A DNA stretch of 64,000 nucleotides from Solirubrobacterales bacterium (GTDB lineage: Bacteria > Actinomycetota > Thermoleophilia > Solirubrobacterales > 70-9), in the NCBI GenBank assembly GCA_017304845.1, contig JAFKLL010000011.1:17480-81479 (forward strand). Reading direction: 5' to 3'. Both the position numbers and the translations under genes were made by a program. The notes beneath the pieces were generated by a model, which was not told where the DNA came from, ran no database searches, and was given only the letters and a program-made list of their open reading frames with translations. This document shows positions 7,751 to 16,830 of this stretch, in pieces. How positions within the stretch are numbered: the stretch's first letter is position 1; each line of letters opens with the position of its first letter.

Positions 7751-10342
7751 ATGAGTGAGGCACGGGACACGGGCCGGCTGCCGGTCGGCCGCGTGATGTT
7801 GGTGGCGCTGCTCGCAGCGATGGCGATGAGCATGTTCGCCGCCGGCACGTCGGAGGCCAAGGTCTCCCTGAAGGTGACCACCGGGACCCAGCGGGCGCTG
7901 CTCAAGCAGAAGTCGCTCACGGTCAAGGTGCGGGCCAGGGGACGGACCACGATCCGGCTCTCCGCCAAGGTCGGCCGGGACGGAAGGTTGTTCCGGTCCA
8001 GGTCCGTCCGCTTCGCGCGGCATCGGGTCCAGTCGAAGCGGATCCGCCTGCGTCTGACCAGGCGTGGCGTGAAGCGGCTCGCCACCTGCGGCGCCAAGGT
8101 GGTGCGCGTGGTCGGCACCCATCGCGTCAAGCGCCGCCGGGCGACCGCGCGGACCCACCGCCGCCTCGCGAAGGACCGGAGTCGCTGCCGCGGGCCGGTG
8201 GTCAAGCCGGAGAAGTCGACCTGCGACCCGCTCGACCCGGCGATCTGCCTCCAGCCCTTCCCCAGCAACTACTACACGAAGCCCGACAGCTCGACCGCGA
8301 CCGGGATCAGGCTCGACTTCCCCGAGGACGGCATGCCGGCCAACAAGGCCGGAGTCCGGGTCGACCCGACCGAGATAAACCGGGGCGACGGGTTCAGTCC
8401 CGGCAGCATGATCGTCACCAAGATTCCCGGGGTCGATACCCCGGCCGCCTTCGAGAACACGGGCTTCGTGCCGGAGACCGACATGCACGACTACAGCCGG
8501 CCGGACCAGCCGGTGGTCGTCTACGACACCACCACCGGCGAGCGCTGGCCGATCTGGGCGGAGCTGGACAGCAACCCAACCTCGATCCAGCCCTACGAGG
8601 CGACCGACGGCATCGGGGGCATCGGCCTCGACCCGTCGAATACCGGCCCGGTCAACCTGATCGTGCGGCCGGCCCGGAACTTCACCTCCGGCCACACCTA
8701 CGTGGTCGCCTTCCGCAACCTCAAGGACGCGGCCGGCAAGCCGGTCGAGGCGCAGCCTCCGTTCAAGACCTGCCGGGACCGGCTGGACACCAGGAACCCC
8801 GCCCTTCTCTACAGGTGCGGGCAACTCGAGAAGACCGTCTTCCCCGAGCTGGCCGACGAGGGCATCTCACGCGACGACCTCTACCTGGCCTGGGACTTCA
8901 CGGTGGCGAGCAACCAGAGCATCACCGGGCGGGCGGTGCAGATCCGGGACGACGCCTTCAAGCGGCTCGGTGACGACGACCTCGCCGACCGTTCCCTGGG
9001 CGGCAGCGCCGCGCCGACCGTCGAGGTGACCCATGCCTGCGGCGGCGGGTTCACCGACTGCAGCGTCAGCCAGAACGACGGCCTTCCGCCGCAGCCCGAC
9101 TCGAACGTCTACAGGTACGTCGACGGGCTGGTCAAGGACGTGCCCTGCTACCTGAACCAGAACGGCTGCCCGCCCGGATCTCACTTCGAGTTCAACGCCG
9201 ACGGCACCGTGAAGTTCAACCCGGCCTTCAAGACCGACGTGCCGTTCCGCTGCGTGATCCCCGCCTCGGCCGACGACGGCGGGACCGCGAATCCCGGCCG
9301 GGCCGGGATCTTCGGGCACGGCCTGCTCGGCAGCTACACCTCGGTCAACGTCCAGGCGCCGCTGGGGAACGAGAACGACCAGACCTGGTGCGCCACCGAC
9401 TGGGCCGGGTTCTCCGCCGCCGACCTGGCCGGCGGCGTGGTGCCGGCGATGTCGGATCTGACCAACTTCTCGAAGTTGGTCGACCGCATGCAGCAGGGCT
9501 TCGTCAACTTCATGATGCTCGGCCGCGCAATGATCCACCCGGACGGGTTGGCGACCAAGCCCGAGTTCCAGATCGGTGGCCAGTCGGTGATCGACGTCTC
9601 CCAGGGCGACGACACCCGGCTGCTCTACATGGGGATCAGCCAGGGCGGGATCATGGGCGCCGCCCTGACCGCGCTCGAGCCCGACGTCGACAACGGGGTG
9701 CTGGCGGTGCCGGCGATGAACTACTCGACGATGCTGAGGCGAAGCGTCGACTTCGACCACTACGCCTCCCTGCCCAACCTCGGGCTCTGGGCCAACTACC
9801 CGGATGAGGAGGTCCGGCCGCTCGGCCTCGGCCTGGTCCAGTTGATGTGGGACCGCGGCGAGGGCAACGGCTACGCCGCGAACCTCCGGCCCGGCAACGA
9901 GCTGCCGAACACGCCCCCGCATCAGGTCCTGCTCCAGCTCGCGGTCGGCGACCACCAGGTCACAAACGTCGCCGCCGAGGTGGAGATCCGCACGATCGGC
10001 GCCAAGCTCTACGGTCCCGCCGTCAACCCCGGCCGCCACTGGGACGTCGACCCGTTCATGGACATCCCGTTGGCGGACCCGCCGATCGCGGGCGGCAACA
10101 CGGCCGTCTATTACGACGGCGGCCCGCCCTCGTTCACCGGGACGCTCGGTCAGGGCTCCCTGGTCGAACCCGCCCTCAACGTGCCGCCGCGCCCGGAGTG
10201 GGGCTATGGCGGGGACTCCCACTACTACCCGTGGCAGTCCACCGACGGCCGGGACCACGAGGGCAGCTTCCTGGCCGGCGACGGGGTCGGGGCCTGCGCG
10301 AGCGGGAGCTACTGCTACAGCAACGGCTGGTCCGGGCCCTGA
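7751..10342 (+). CDS. secreted alpha/beta-hydrolase-fold protein
   Basis: An 863-aa exported protein; GGAGGA stands about ten bases before the ATG. Residues 15-37 form a signal peptide. Residues about 37-145 are a Lys/Arg-rich beta module with one CG pair, like those on other secreted proteins in the window. The large domain that follows begins with CDPLDPAICLQPFPSNYY and contains a GISQGGIMGAAL motif, a GxSxG nucleophile elbow whose Ser is probably catalytic. The architecture resembles uncharacterised actinobacterial secreted lipase/esterase-like proteins. Many Cys residues suggest disulfides. It ends 24 bp before the convergent enoyl-CoA hydratase gene. Hydrolase fold is fairly sure; the substrate is unknown. 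Confidence 0.7.
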   Translation: MSEARDTGRLPVGRVMLVALLAAMAMSMFAAGTSEAKVSLKVTTGTQRALLKQKSLTVKVRARGRTTIRLSAKVGRDGRLFRSRSVRFARHRVQSKRIRLRLTRRGVKRLATCGAKVVRVVGTHRVKRRRATARTHRRLAKDRSRCRGPVVKPEKSTCDPLDPAICLQPFPSNYYTKPDSSTATGIRLDFPEDGMPANKAGVRVDPTEINRGDGFSPGSMIVTKIPGVDTPAAFENTGFVPETDMHDYSRPDQPVVVYDTTTGERWPIWAELDSNPTSIQPYEATDGIGGIGLDPSNTGPVNLIVRPARNFTSGHTYVVAFRNLKDAAGKPVEAQPPFKTCRDRLDTRNPALLYRCGQLEKTVFPELADEGISRDDLYLAWDFTVASNQSITGRAVQIRDDAFKRLGDDDLADRSLGGSAAPTVEVTHACGGGFTDCSVSQNDGLPPQPDSNVYRYVDGLVKDVPCYLNQNGCPPGSHFEFNADGTVKFNPAFKTDVPFRCVIPASADDGGTANPGRAGIFGHGLLGSYTSVNVQAPLGNENDQTWCATDWAGFSAADLAGGVVPAMSDLTNFSKLVDRMQQGFVNFMMLGRAMIHPDGLATKPEFQIGGQSVIDVSQGDDTRLLYMGISQGGIMGAALTALEPDVDNGVLAVPAMNYSTMLRRSVDFDHYASLPNLGLWANYPDEEVRPLGLGLVQLMWDRGEGNGYAANLRPGNELPNTPPHQVLLQLAVGDHQVTNVAAEVEIRTIGAKLYGPAVNPGRHWDVDPFMDIPLADPPIAGGNTAVYYDGGPPSFTGTLGQGSLVEPALNVPPRPEWGYGGDSHYYPWQSTDGRDHEGSFLAGDGVGACASGSYCYSNGWSGP

Positions 10343-10355
10343 CCCGGTCGGGCCG

Positions 10356-10380
10356 CCGGCGGGGGTTCAACCCTCGCCGG
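10356..10380. terminator. stem-loop between convergent genes
   Basis: CCGGCG and CGCCGG with inner GGGT/ACCC pairing give an 11-bp stem (one G-U pair) and a 3-base loop. It lies just after the hydrolase stop and overlaps the last codons of the convergent enoyl-CoA hydratase gene. There is no long T-run, so terminator activity is inferred from position. Confidence 0.4.
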
Positions 10381-11149
10381 AGAAGGCCCTGACCATCGCC
10401 GCCTGGCACTCCTCGTCCTGAAGGGCGGCGAGCAGCAGCTCGACCTCGCGGAAGGTCTGGAGGGTCGAGGCCGACTCCTCGGCGACCGCGTCGACATGCC
10501 GCTTCGTGGTCGTCAGCGCGTAGGCGGGCTGCGAAGCGAGCTTCTCCGCGACGGCGCCGGCCTCCGACTCGAGCTCGGCCGGCGAGACGAGGCGGGTCAC
10601 CAGCCCCATCCGGTGAGCCTCCTCGGCGTCGAAGCTCCGGCAGGTGAGGACCAGGTCCTTGGTCAGCGACGGCCCCAGCTCACGCACCAGGCGGGGAACG
10701 CCGCCCCAGGTGAGCGGCATGCCGAGGTCGACCTCCGGGATCGCGAACCGCGTGCCCTCGGCGGCGATGCGGATGTCGCAGGCCGAGGCGAGGACGACCC
10801 CGCCGCCGACGCAATGGCCGTGGATCGCCGCCACGGTCAGCGCCCGCATGTCGGCGATCGCGTCGATCATGCGACGGCCGAGGTCGAGGCCCTCGCGGAG
10901 GGTCTCGTTGCCCGGCCCGGTGTTGCCGGTCGCCGAGAGGTCGGAGCCGGCGGTGAACGCGCGCCCGGCACCCCGGACGAGGACCGCCTTGACCTCGGGC
11001 CGGTCGTCGAACCACCCGGCCGCGGCGATCAGCTCCTCGAGCATCTGGGGAGAGAGCGCGTTCAGCTTGTCCGGCCGGTTGAGGACCAGCGTGCCGACCC
11101 GGTCGGCCAGGTCCAAGCTCAGGCATTCGAAACAGGGAAAGTCGGTCAT
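10367..11149 (-). CDS. enoyl-CoA hydratase/isomerase family protein
   Basis: A 260-aa crotonase-fold protein of normal family length. Visible features are LVLNRPDKLNALSPQM near the N-terminus, an RAFTAGSDLS oxyanion-hole segment, and HGHCVGGGVVLASACDIRIA, the second oxyanion-hole strand and helix, followed by the FAIPEVDLGMPLTWGG loop. The family hydrates or isomerises enoyl-CoA thioesters in fatty-acid breakdown. Its ATG overlaps the stop of the upstream TetR gene by 4 bp (ATGA), so the two are translationally coupled and the regulator probably controls this operon. The exact substrate is unknown. Confidence 0.88.
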   Translation of the reverse strand: MTDFPCFECLSLDLADRVGTLVLNRPDKLNALSPQMLEELIAAAGWFDDRPEVKAVLVRGAGRAFTAGSDLSATGNTGPGNETLREGLDLGRRMIDAIADMRALTVAAIHGHCVGGGVVLASACDIRIAAEGTRFAIPEVDLGMPLTWGGVPRLVRELGPSLTKDLVLTCRSFDAEEAHRMGLVTRLVSPAELESEAGAVAEKLASQPAYALTTTKRHVDAVAEESASTLQTFREVELLLAALQDEECQAAMVRAFSGEG

Positions 11150-11844
11150 CGCGTCCCTCCGAGCTCGGCCCGCGCCTCCTCCGGCATCCCCATCAGGGCC
11201 AGGTAGGTGTACATGATCAGGCCCTGCAGCGAGCCCAGTTCCTTCACGCCTCCCCTCCGTATCCGCTCGGCGATCAGCTCGTTGCCGGCGGTGACCGCGG
11301 CGGCGAAGACCTCGTCCGGCAGCAGGCCGAGGCCGGGCCGGTGTCGGCGGAAACTTTCGTAGGACGAGCGCATCAGGTCGACGTACTGGCGCTGCGCCCG
11401 CTCACGACGGACCGCCGCCTCCGGGCCGACCGCGTGGATCTCGAGCACGAACACGCGGGCGTACTCGGGATGCTGGGAGAGCCCGTCCAGGTAGGCGCGG
11501 ACGGAGGCGCGAAAGCGATCGAGCCGGTCACCGTCGGCTCGCGCGGCAGCGGCGATCACGGCCTGGAAGTGCTCGTCGATCCCTTCCTCGTAGGCCGCGA
11601 GGAGACACTCCGCCTTGTTCTCGAAGTGCTCGTAGAAGGCTGTCTTGGAGACCCCGGCGGCGCGCACGATGTCACTGACGTTGGTCCCGCCGAAGCTCTT
11701 CTCGGCGACCACCAGCGCCGCCGCCTCGCAGAGGCGCCGACGTTGGGTCGCCGCGACGACGGTCCGGGGGAGAGCGTTCTGCCCGCGGGGCAGGCGCCTC
11801 GGCGTTCGCGTCGGCAGGGCGAGGGCGCCTTCGGAGTCGGTCAT
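11146..11844 (-). CDS. TetR/AcrR family transcriptional regulator
   Basis: A 232-aa TetR-type repressor starting at the ATG at 11844; the open frame reaches further upstream, but that part runs into the divergent gene and lacks family similarity. The DNA-binding helix-turn-helix is at residues about 52-80 (VRAAGVSKTAFYEHFENKAE), followed by a helical ligand domain. It is coupled by ATGA to the enoyl-CoA hydratase gene and is divergent to another TetR gene. A 16-bp inverted repeat lies 17 bp upstream of its start. The context suggests acyl-CoA-responsive control of lipid metabolism; that is inference. Confidence 0.87.
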   Translation of the reverse strand: MTDSEGALALPTRTPRRLPRGQNALPRTVVAATQRRRLCEAAALVVAEKSFGGTNVSDIVRAAGVSKTAFYEHFENKAECLLAAYEEGIDEHFQAVIAAAARADGDRLDRFRASVRAYLDGLSQHPEYARVFVLEIHAVGPEAAVRRERAQRQYVDLMRSSYESFRRHRPGLGLLPDEVFAAAVTAGNELIAERIRRGGVKELGSLQGLIMYTYLALMGMPEEARAELGGTR

Positions 11845-11860
11845 ACCGTTCAGCCTACAG

Positions 11861-11876
11861 TACGTCTGTGTACGTA
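11861..11876. promoter_or_regulatory. candidate TetR operator between divergent regulators
   Basis: TACGT-CTGTGT-ACGTA is a perfect 5-bp inverted repeat with a 6-bp spacer. It lies in the 51-bp gap between two divergent TetR genes, 17 bp from one start and 20 bp from the other, where one dimer could repress both. Confidence 0.55.
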
Positions 11877-11895
11877 TGGGACAGGCTTCCGGTTG

Positions 11896-12534
11896 ATGAG
11901 AAGATGGGGCGTGTCCGCCCAGCCGCCCAGCCGCCGAGAGACCACGACCCTCGACGACCGCCGCGCCGTGCGGCGGGAGCAGTTGATGGAGGTCGGCGAG
12001 GAGATCGTCGGCACCAAGGGGGCCGGCGACCTCACCGTACGCGGCGTGTGCCGGGCCGCCGGACTGTCCGAGCGGTACTTCTACGAGAGCTTCCCCGACC
12101 GGGAGAGCCTGCTGCTGGCGGTGCATGAGAGGGCCGAGCAGCAGGCCCGGGAACGGATCCTCGAGGCGCTCACCTCGGCCGACTCCAGGGATCAGGCAAT
12201 CCGAGCTGTGGTCGAGGCTTTCGTCGGATTCTTCGAGGAGGACCCGGGTCGGTCCAGGATCCTCCTGCAGGAGCCTCTGGTGCAGCCCGCCCTGGCCCGG
12301 GCCTGGCGCCGCAGCCTGACCACCCTCGCCGCGATCCTGGCCGGCCTGATCGCCGGCGAGGGCGACGATCCGGAGGGCCCCGAGATGCGCCTCACGGCGG
12401 TCGCCCTGGCCGGCGGGCTGACCGGCATGTACCTCGGTTACCTGCGCCAGGCGATCGAGGCCGAACCGGGGCAGATCGTCGATCGCGGGGTCGACCTGAT
12501 CGAGCGGTCAATCGGGGGTACCCCTAGTAGCTGA
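11896..12534 (+). CDS. TetR family transcriptional regulator
   Basis: A 212-aa TetR-type protein. ATG 11896 is used; GTG 11911 is equally possible and neither has a strong ribosome site. The helix-turn-helix is near residues 50-75 (VCRAAGLSERYFYESFPDRES); the rest is a helical ligand domain with a hydrophobic patch (LTAVALAGGLTGMYLGYL). It is divergent to the other TetR gene and only 26 bp upstream of the acyl-CoA ligase gene on the same strand, so it probably controls that ligase and perhaps the genes after it. Confidence 0.85.
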   Translation: MRRWGVSAQPPSRRETTTLDDRRAVRREQLMEVGEEIVGTKGAGDLTVRGVCRAAGLSERYFYESFPDRESLLLAVHERAEQQARERILEALTSADSRDQAIRAVVEAFVGFFEEDPGRSRILLQEPLVQPALARAWRRSLTTLAAILAGLIAGEGDDPEGPEMRLTAVALAGGLTGMYLGYLRQAIEAEPGQIVDRGVDLIERSIGGTPSS

Positions 12535-12560
12535 CAACGCCCGTTGCTAACATCGCCATC

Positions 12561-14348
12561 ATGATCGCCCGTCTCGCACGGCCGGAACCGATGGCAGAGC
12601 CCATGCGCGCGCTCGGGGCGGAGACGGTCTGCGAGGCCTTCCAGCTGACCGTCGCGGACCATCCCGACCTGACCGCGCTCCGGATGCCGGGCGGCGAGTG
12701 GGAGTTGAGCTGGAGCGAGTACGGCGAGCGGGTGCGCCGGACCGCGGCCGGACTGTCCGCGCTGGGCGTCGGAGCAGGAGACGTGGTCGCCACGATGCTG
12801 ACCAACCGGCCGGAGTTCCACTGGGTCGACACGGCCGCGATGCATCTCGGCGCGATCGGGGTCTCGATCTACAACACGTTCCCGGTCACCCAGGTCGAGC
12901 ATCTGCTCCGGGACTGCGAATGCGGGACGGTAGTGACCGAGTCGCAGTTCCTTCCCGCCATCCTCTCGGCCCGCCAGGGCGCCCCGGCCCTGCGACAGGT
13001 GATCGTCGTGGACGGCGACGGGTCGGAGGGAATGACCCTCGAGGAGCTGGAGGGACTCGGCAGGCCGGGCTTCCCCTTCGAAGAGACCTGGCGGAGCGTC
13101 GGAGCCGACGACGTCCTGACCCTGATCTACACCTCCGGCACCACCGGCCCGCCGAAGGGGGTGCAGCTGACCCATCGCAACATGATGTCGATGGTGCGGA
13201 TGTGGGAGGAGTTCGTGCCGACTCCCGGCCCTGGCGCCCGGATCCCGTCCTATCTCCCGATGGCCCACGTGGCCGAGCGCGAGTTCAGCCACTACCAGGC
13301 GATTCCCCGCGCGGCGACCGTCACCACCATCGCCGACCACAACCAGATCATCGCGGCGCTGCCCGACGTGCGCCCGACCGCCTTCCTCGCCGTGCCCCGG
13401 GTGTGGGAGAAGCTGAAGGCGGGGCTCGAGGCGGGCTTCGGCGCCGCCCCGGCCGAAGAGCGGGAGCGGTTCGAGCGTGCCGTCGCCGCCGGGGTGAGCC
13501 GGGTCCGCCTGGAGCTGGCCGGAGACCCTGTCGATCCCGAGCTCGCCGCCGAGACGGAGGCGGACGAGGAACAGGTCTTCGCCCCGCTGCGCGCGGCGCT
13601 CGGCTTCGACCAGCTCGAGGGGGCGATCGCCGGGGCGGCCCCGACCCCACCGGAGGTGCTGGAGTTCTTCTTCGCGATCGGGATCCCGATCTACGAGGTC
13701 TGGGGCATGTCCGAGACGAGCGCGCTGGTCACCGCGAACCCGTTGGAGCGGCCGAAGATCGGGACCGTCGGAGTTCCGCTCCCCGGCGCCGAGGTCCGGC
13801 TGGCCGAGGACGGCGAGGTGCTCGTGCGCGCCCCCAACGTGATGCTCGGCTATCTCAACGCTCCCGCCGAGACCGAGCGGGCGATCGACCCGGACGGCTG
13901 GCTGCGGACCGGCGACATCGGCGAGCTCGACGACGAGGGGTACCTGCGGATCGTCGACCGCAAGAAGGAGCTGATCATCAACGCCGCCGGCAAGAACATG
14001 TCCCCGACCAACATCGAGGCGCGGATCAGGAGCGCGAGCCCGTTGATCGCCCAGGCCGTGGCGATCGGCGACCGGCGCCCCTACAACGTCGCGCTGGTGA
14101 CGCTGGAGCCCGATGCCCTCGCCGGCCGGGACGAGGACGACCCCGCCCTCCGGGAGGAGATCCTCGACGCGGTGGCGCGAGCCAACGAGCAGCTCGCCCG
14201 GGTCGAGCAGATCAAGCGGGTCAAGGTCCTCCCCGGCGAGTGGCTGCCCGGCGGGGACGAGCTCACACCGACTTTGAAGCCGAAGCGAAAGGTCATCGCC
14301 GAGAAGTACTCGGCGGAAATCGAGGAGCTCTACGAAGCCGATTCGTAG
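12561..14348 (+). CDS. AMP-forming long-chain acyl-CoA synthetase
   Basis: A 595-aa ANL-superfamily ligase, close to the FadD15-like length. It has the P-loop motif LIYTSGTTGPPKGVQLTHRN near residue 190, the EVWGMSETSALV motif, GWLRTGDIGELDDEGYL and the RKKELIINAAGKNMSP segment whose Lys contributes to adenylation. The family activates fatty acids to acyl-AMP and then acyl-CoA in the cytoplasm. It follows the TetR gene by 26 bp and is followed by the Ntn hydrolase gene 21 bp later; the latter could release fatty acids from amides that this ligase would activate, though that link is inference. A later ATG at 12591 could also be the start. Confidence 0.92.
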   Translation: MIARLARPEPMAEPMRALGAETVCEAFQLTVADHPDLTALRMPGGEWELSWSEYGERVRRTAAGLSALGVGAGDVVATMLTNRPEFHWVDTAAMHLGAIGVSIYNTFPVTQVEHLLRDCECGTVVTESQFLPAILSARQGAPALRQVIVVDGDGSEGMTLEELEGLGRPGFPFEETWRSVGADDVLTLIYTSGTTGPPKGVQLTHRNMMSMVRMWEEFVPTPGPGARIPSYLPMAHVAEREFSHYQAIPRAATVTTIADHNQIIAALPDVRPTAFLAVPRVWEKLKAGLEAGFGAAPAEERERFERAVAAGVSRVRLELAGDPVDPELAAETEADEEQVFAPLRAALGFDQLEGAIAGAAPTPPEVLEFFFAIGIPIYEVWGMSETSALVTANPLERPKIGTVGVPLPGAEVRLAEDGEVLVRAPNVMLGYLNAPAETERAIDPDGWLRTGDIGELDDEGYLRIVDRKKELIINAAGKNMSPTNIEARIRSASPLIAQAVAIGDRRPYNVALVTLEPDALAGRDEDDPALREEILDAVARANEQLARVEQIKRVKVLPGEWLPGGDELTPTLKPKRKVIAEKYSAEIEELYEADS

Positions 14349-14369
14349 CGCCTGGAAGGAGAGGGTCCG

Positions 14370-16799
14370 ATGAGGTCGAGTCGTCTGGTTCCGATCGTCG
14401 CCGTGATGATCGGGGTTCTGGTGGGAGGCGCCGCCGACGCGGGCGCCAAGAGCGGGGGGCCGGTCCCCAGCGTGACCATCCGCACCACCGAGTACGGGGT
14501 CCCGCACATCATCGCCGACGGGTTCTACGGGCTCGGCTACGGCTACGGCTGGTCGCTGGCCAAGCAGAACATCTGCCCGATGGCGCAGATCTACACCACC
14601 ACCCGTGGCGAGCGCTCCAAGTACTTCGGGCCCGACGAGACCTGGAACTTCACCGGCAACGCCCGGGTCTACAAGAACATCGACTCCGACCTCTTCTTCA
14701 AGATGATCGCCGCCCGCGGCGTGGTCCGAAAGCTGCTGGCGCAGAAGTACCCCGCCGGACCGAAGCCCGAGGTCAGGCAGGACATCCGCGGCTACGCCGC
14801 CGGGTACAACGCCTACCTGAGACGGGTCGGGGTCGACAAGATCCACGACCCCTCCTGTCGCGGCGCCGCCTGGGTCAGGCCGATCACGACGGCGGACGTC
14901 TACATGCGCCTCTACATGCTCGGGATCATGGCCAGCCAGGGCGCCGCGATCGACGGCATCGTCAGCGCCTCGCCTCCCGGCACCCCGGCCAACCTGCTCG
15001 ACCAGAGCGAGTCCATCCCCGATCCCGACGCGGCCGACTTCCGGGCGATCGAGGAGGGCCGCGCGGCGATCGGCTCCAACGCCGTCGCGCTGGGCCGTCA
15101 GGCGACCAGCACCGGCAAGGGCATGTTGCTCGGCAACCCCCACTTCCCCTGGACCGGCACCGAGCGGCTGTTCGAGTCGCAGCTGACCATCCCGGGGAAG
15201 GTGAACGCCAGCGGGGCCAGCCTGCTCGGAACGCCGGCGATCAACATCGGCCACACGAGGAACCTGGCCTGGAGCTTCACCTACTCGACCGCCTACCGAT
15301 TCGTGCCGTACCAGGAGAACCTGGTCCCGGGAGACCCGACCTCCTACTACGTGGACGGCCAGCCCCGCAAGATGGACTCGACCACGGTGAAGGTCCAGGT
15401 CAAGGAGCCGGACGGCACGCTCTCGACCCGCAGCCACACCTTCTACTCGACCGTCCACGGCTTCGTGACCACCTCGGTCCTCGGTCAGAACGTCTTCCCG
15501 TGGACCAGCGCCCACGCCTACACGATGGCCGACGTCAACGCGGAGAACTTCCGCTTCCTGAACCACTTCTACGACTCGAACCGACTCCAGAACGTGCGGC
15601 AGCTGCTGCGCGTGATGAGGCGCGACCAGGGCCTGCCCTGGGTGCATACGACCGCGGCCGACTCGAAGGGCAACGTGCTCTACGCGGACATGTCCGTAGT
15701 GCCCAACGTGCCGGACTCGAAGGTCACCGAGTGCAACACCCCCGGCATCGGCGATATCGCGTACCAGACGCTGGGCCTGCCGGTGCTCGACGGCTCAAGG
15801 TCTTCCTGCGATCTGCAGAAGGCGCCCGGCGCCGTTGCCAAGGGGATCCTGCCGCCGAGCCAGCTGCCGTACCTGATCCGCAGGGACTACGCGACCAACT
15901 CCAACGACAGTCACTGGCTGGCGAACCCGAAGCAGCCCCTGGCCGGCTTCGCCCGGATCCTCGGCACCGAGAAGACCCCGCGTTCGCTGCGGACGAGGAT
16001 GGGCCTCATGATGGTGCAGCAGCGGCTCGCCGGCACCGACGGGCGCAAGGGCCGGAAGTTCACCCTGGCCCAGCTGCAGGCGACGGTCATGAACGACCGC
16101 ACCCTCTCGGGCGAGATGTTCCGCGGACCCCTGGCGGCCTACTGCGCCGCTCATCCGGTCATCGCCGGCGTCGACGTCAGTGCCGCCTGCCCGGTCCTCG
16201 CGAACTGGAACGGCCGCGAGACCCTGGACGCGCCGCTCCTGTTCAGTCGGATCGGCGCCCACCTCCCGCTGACCGCGGCCAGCACCTACACCACGCCCTT
16301 CGACGTCGACAACGCCGTCTACACGCCGTCGGGGGTGGATATCGACAACCCGGCCGTGACCGGCGCGCTGGCGACGGCGGTGACCGAGTTGAACCAGGCG
16401 GGCATCCCCCTCGACGCGACCCTGCGCCAGTACCAGGTCGCACCGAAGAAGGACCTGCACATCCCGATTCACGGCGGGTCCGGCGACCCGGAGGGAACCT
16501 TCAACGCGATGATCGCGCCGTGGAACGGCAAGGGGCTCGACCCGATCCGTCACGGGTCGAGCTTCGTCATGGCGGCCTCGATGACCGGCGCCAAGTGCCC
16601 GCCGGTCAGGACGGTTCTGTCCTACTCGCAGGCGGCGGAGAACCCGTGGTCCAAGCACTACGCGGACCAGACCAGGCTGTTCTCGCGGAAGAAGTGGAAG
16701 ATCGACCGCTTCTGCAACCGGCAGCAGCTGAACTCGCCGCGACTCCAGGTGGAACGGTTCCACGGCGGCTCGAAGCTGCTCAAGCGGCGAGGTTTCTGA
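14370..16799 (+). CDS. secreted penicillin acylase family Ntn hydrolase
   Basis: An 809-aa exported precursor. AAGGAGAGGG precedes the ATG; residues 5-26 are a signal peptide. The short alpha chain has the family motif EYGVPHIIADGFYGLGYGYG. S236, in AAIGSNAVALG, is the residue expected to become the N-terminal nucleophile of the beta chain after self-cleavage between G235 and S236. The following LLGNPHFPW motif also fits. The family cleaves amides such as penicillins, aculeacin or acyl-homoserine lactones; this one is closer in layout to the aculeacin/AHL acylase branch, but the substrate cannot be read from sequence. Placed directly after an acyl-CoA ligase gene, probably in one transcript. 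Confidence 0.87.
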   Translation: MRSSRLVPIVAVMIGVLVGGAADAGAKSGGPVPSVTIRTTEYGVPHIIADGFYGLGYGYGWSLAKQNICPMAQIYTTTRGERSKYFGPDETWNFTGNARVYKNIDSDLFFKMIAARGVVRKLLAQKYPAGPKPEVRQDIRGYAAGYNAYLRRVGVDKIHDPSCRGAAWVRPITTADVYMRLYMLGIMASQGAAIDGIVSASPPGTPANLLDQSESIPDPDAADFRAIEEGRAAIGSNAVALGRQATSTGKGMLLGNPHFPWTGTERLFESQLTIPGKVNASGASLLGTPAINIGHTRNLAWSFTYSTAYRFVPYQENLVPGDPTSYYVDGQPRKMDSTTVKVQVKEPDGTLSTRSHTFYSTVHGFVTTSVLGQNVFPWTSAHAYTMADVNAENFRFLNHFYDSNRLQNVRQLLRVMRRDQGLPWVHTTAADSKGNVLYADMSVVPNVPDSKVTECNTPGIGDIAYQTLGLPVLDGSRSSCDLQKAPGAVAKGILPPSQLPYLIRRDYATNSNDSHWLANPKQPLAGFARILGTEKTPRSLRTRMGLMMVQQRLAGTDGRKGRKFTLAQLQATVMNDRTLSGEMFRGPLAAYCAAHPVIAGVDVSAACPVLANWNGRETLDAPLLFSRIGAHLPLTAASTYTTPFDVDNAVYTPSGVDIDNPAVTGALATAVTELNQAGIPLDATLRQYQVAPKKDLHIPIHGGSGDPEGTFNAMIAPWNGKGLDPIRHGSSFVMAASMTGAKCPPVRTVLSYSQAAENPWSKHYADQTRLFSRKKWKIDRFCNRQQLNSPRLQVERFHGGSKLLKRRGF

Positions 16800-16830
16800 C
16801 CCGAACCAGTCGGTGTGCGAACCTCGCCTC

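Noticed and set aside
12438..15647. A 1069-codon antisense open frame across the acyl-CoA ligase and acylase genes
   Set aside because: It covers two certain genes on the other strand, has no ribosome site and no recognisable family; its length is an effect of GC-rich codons.
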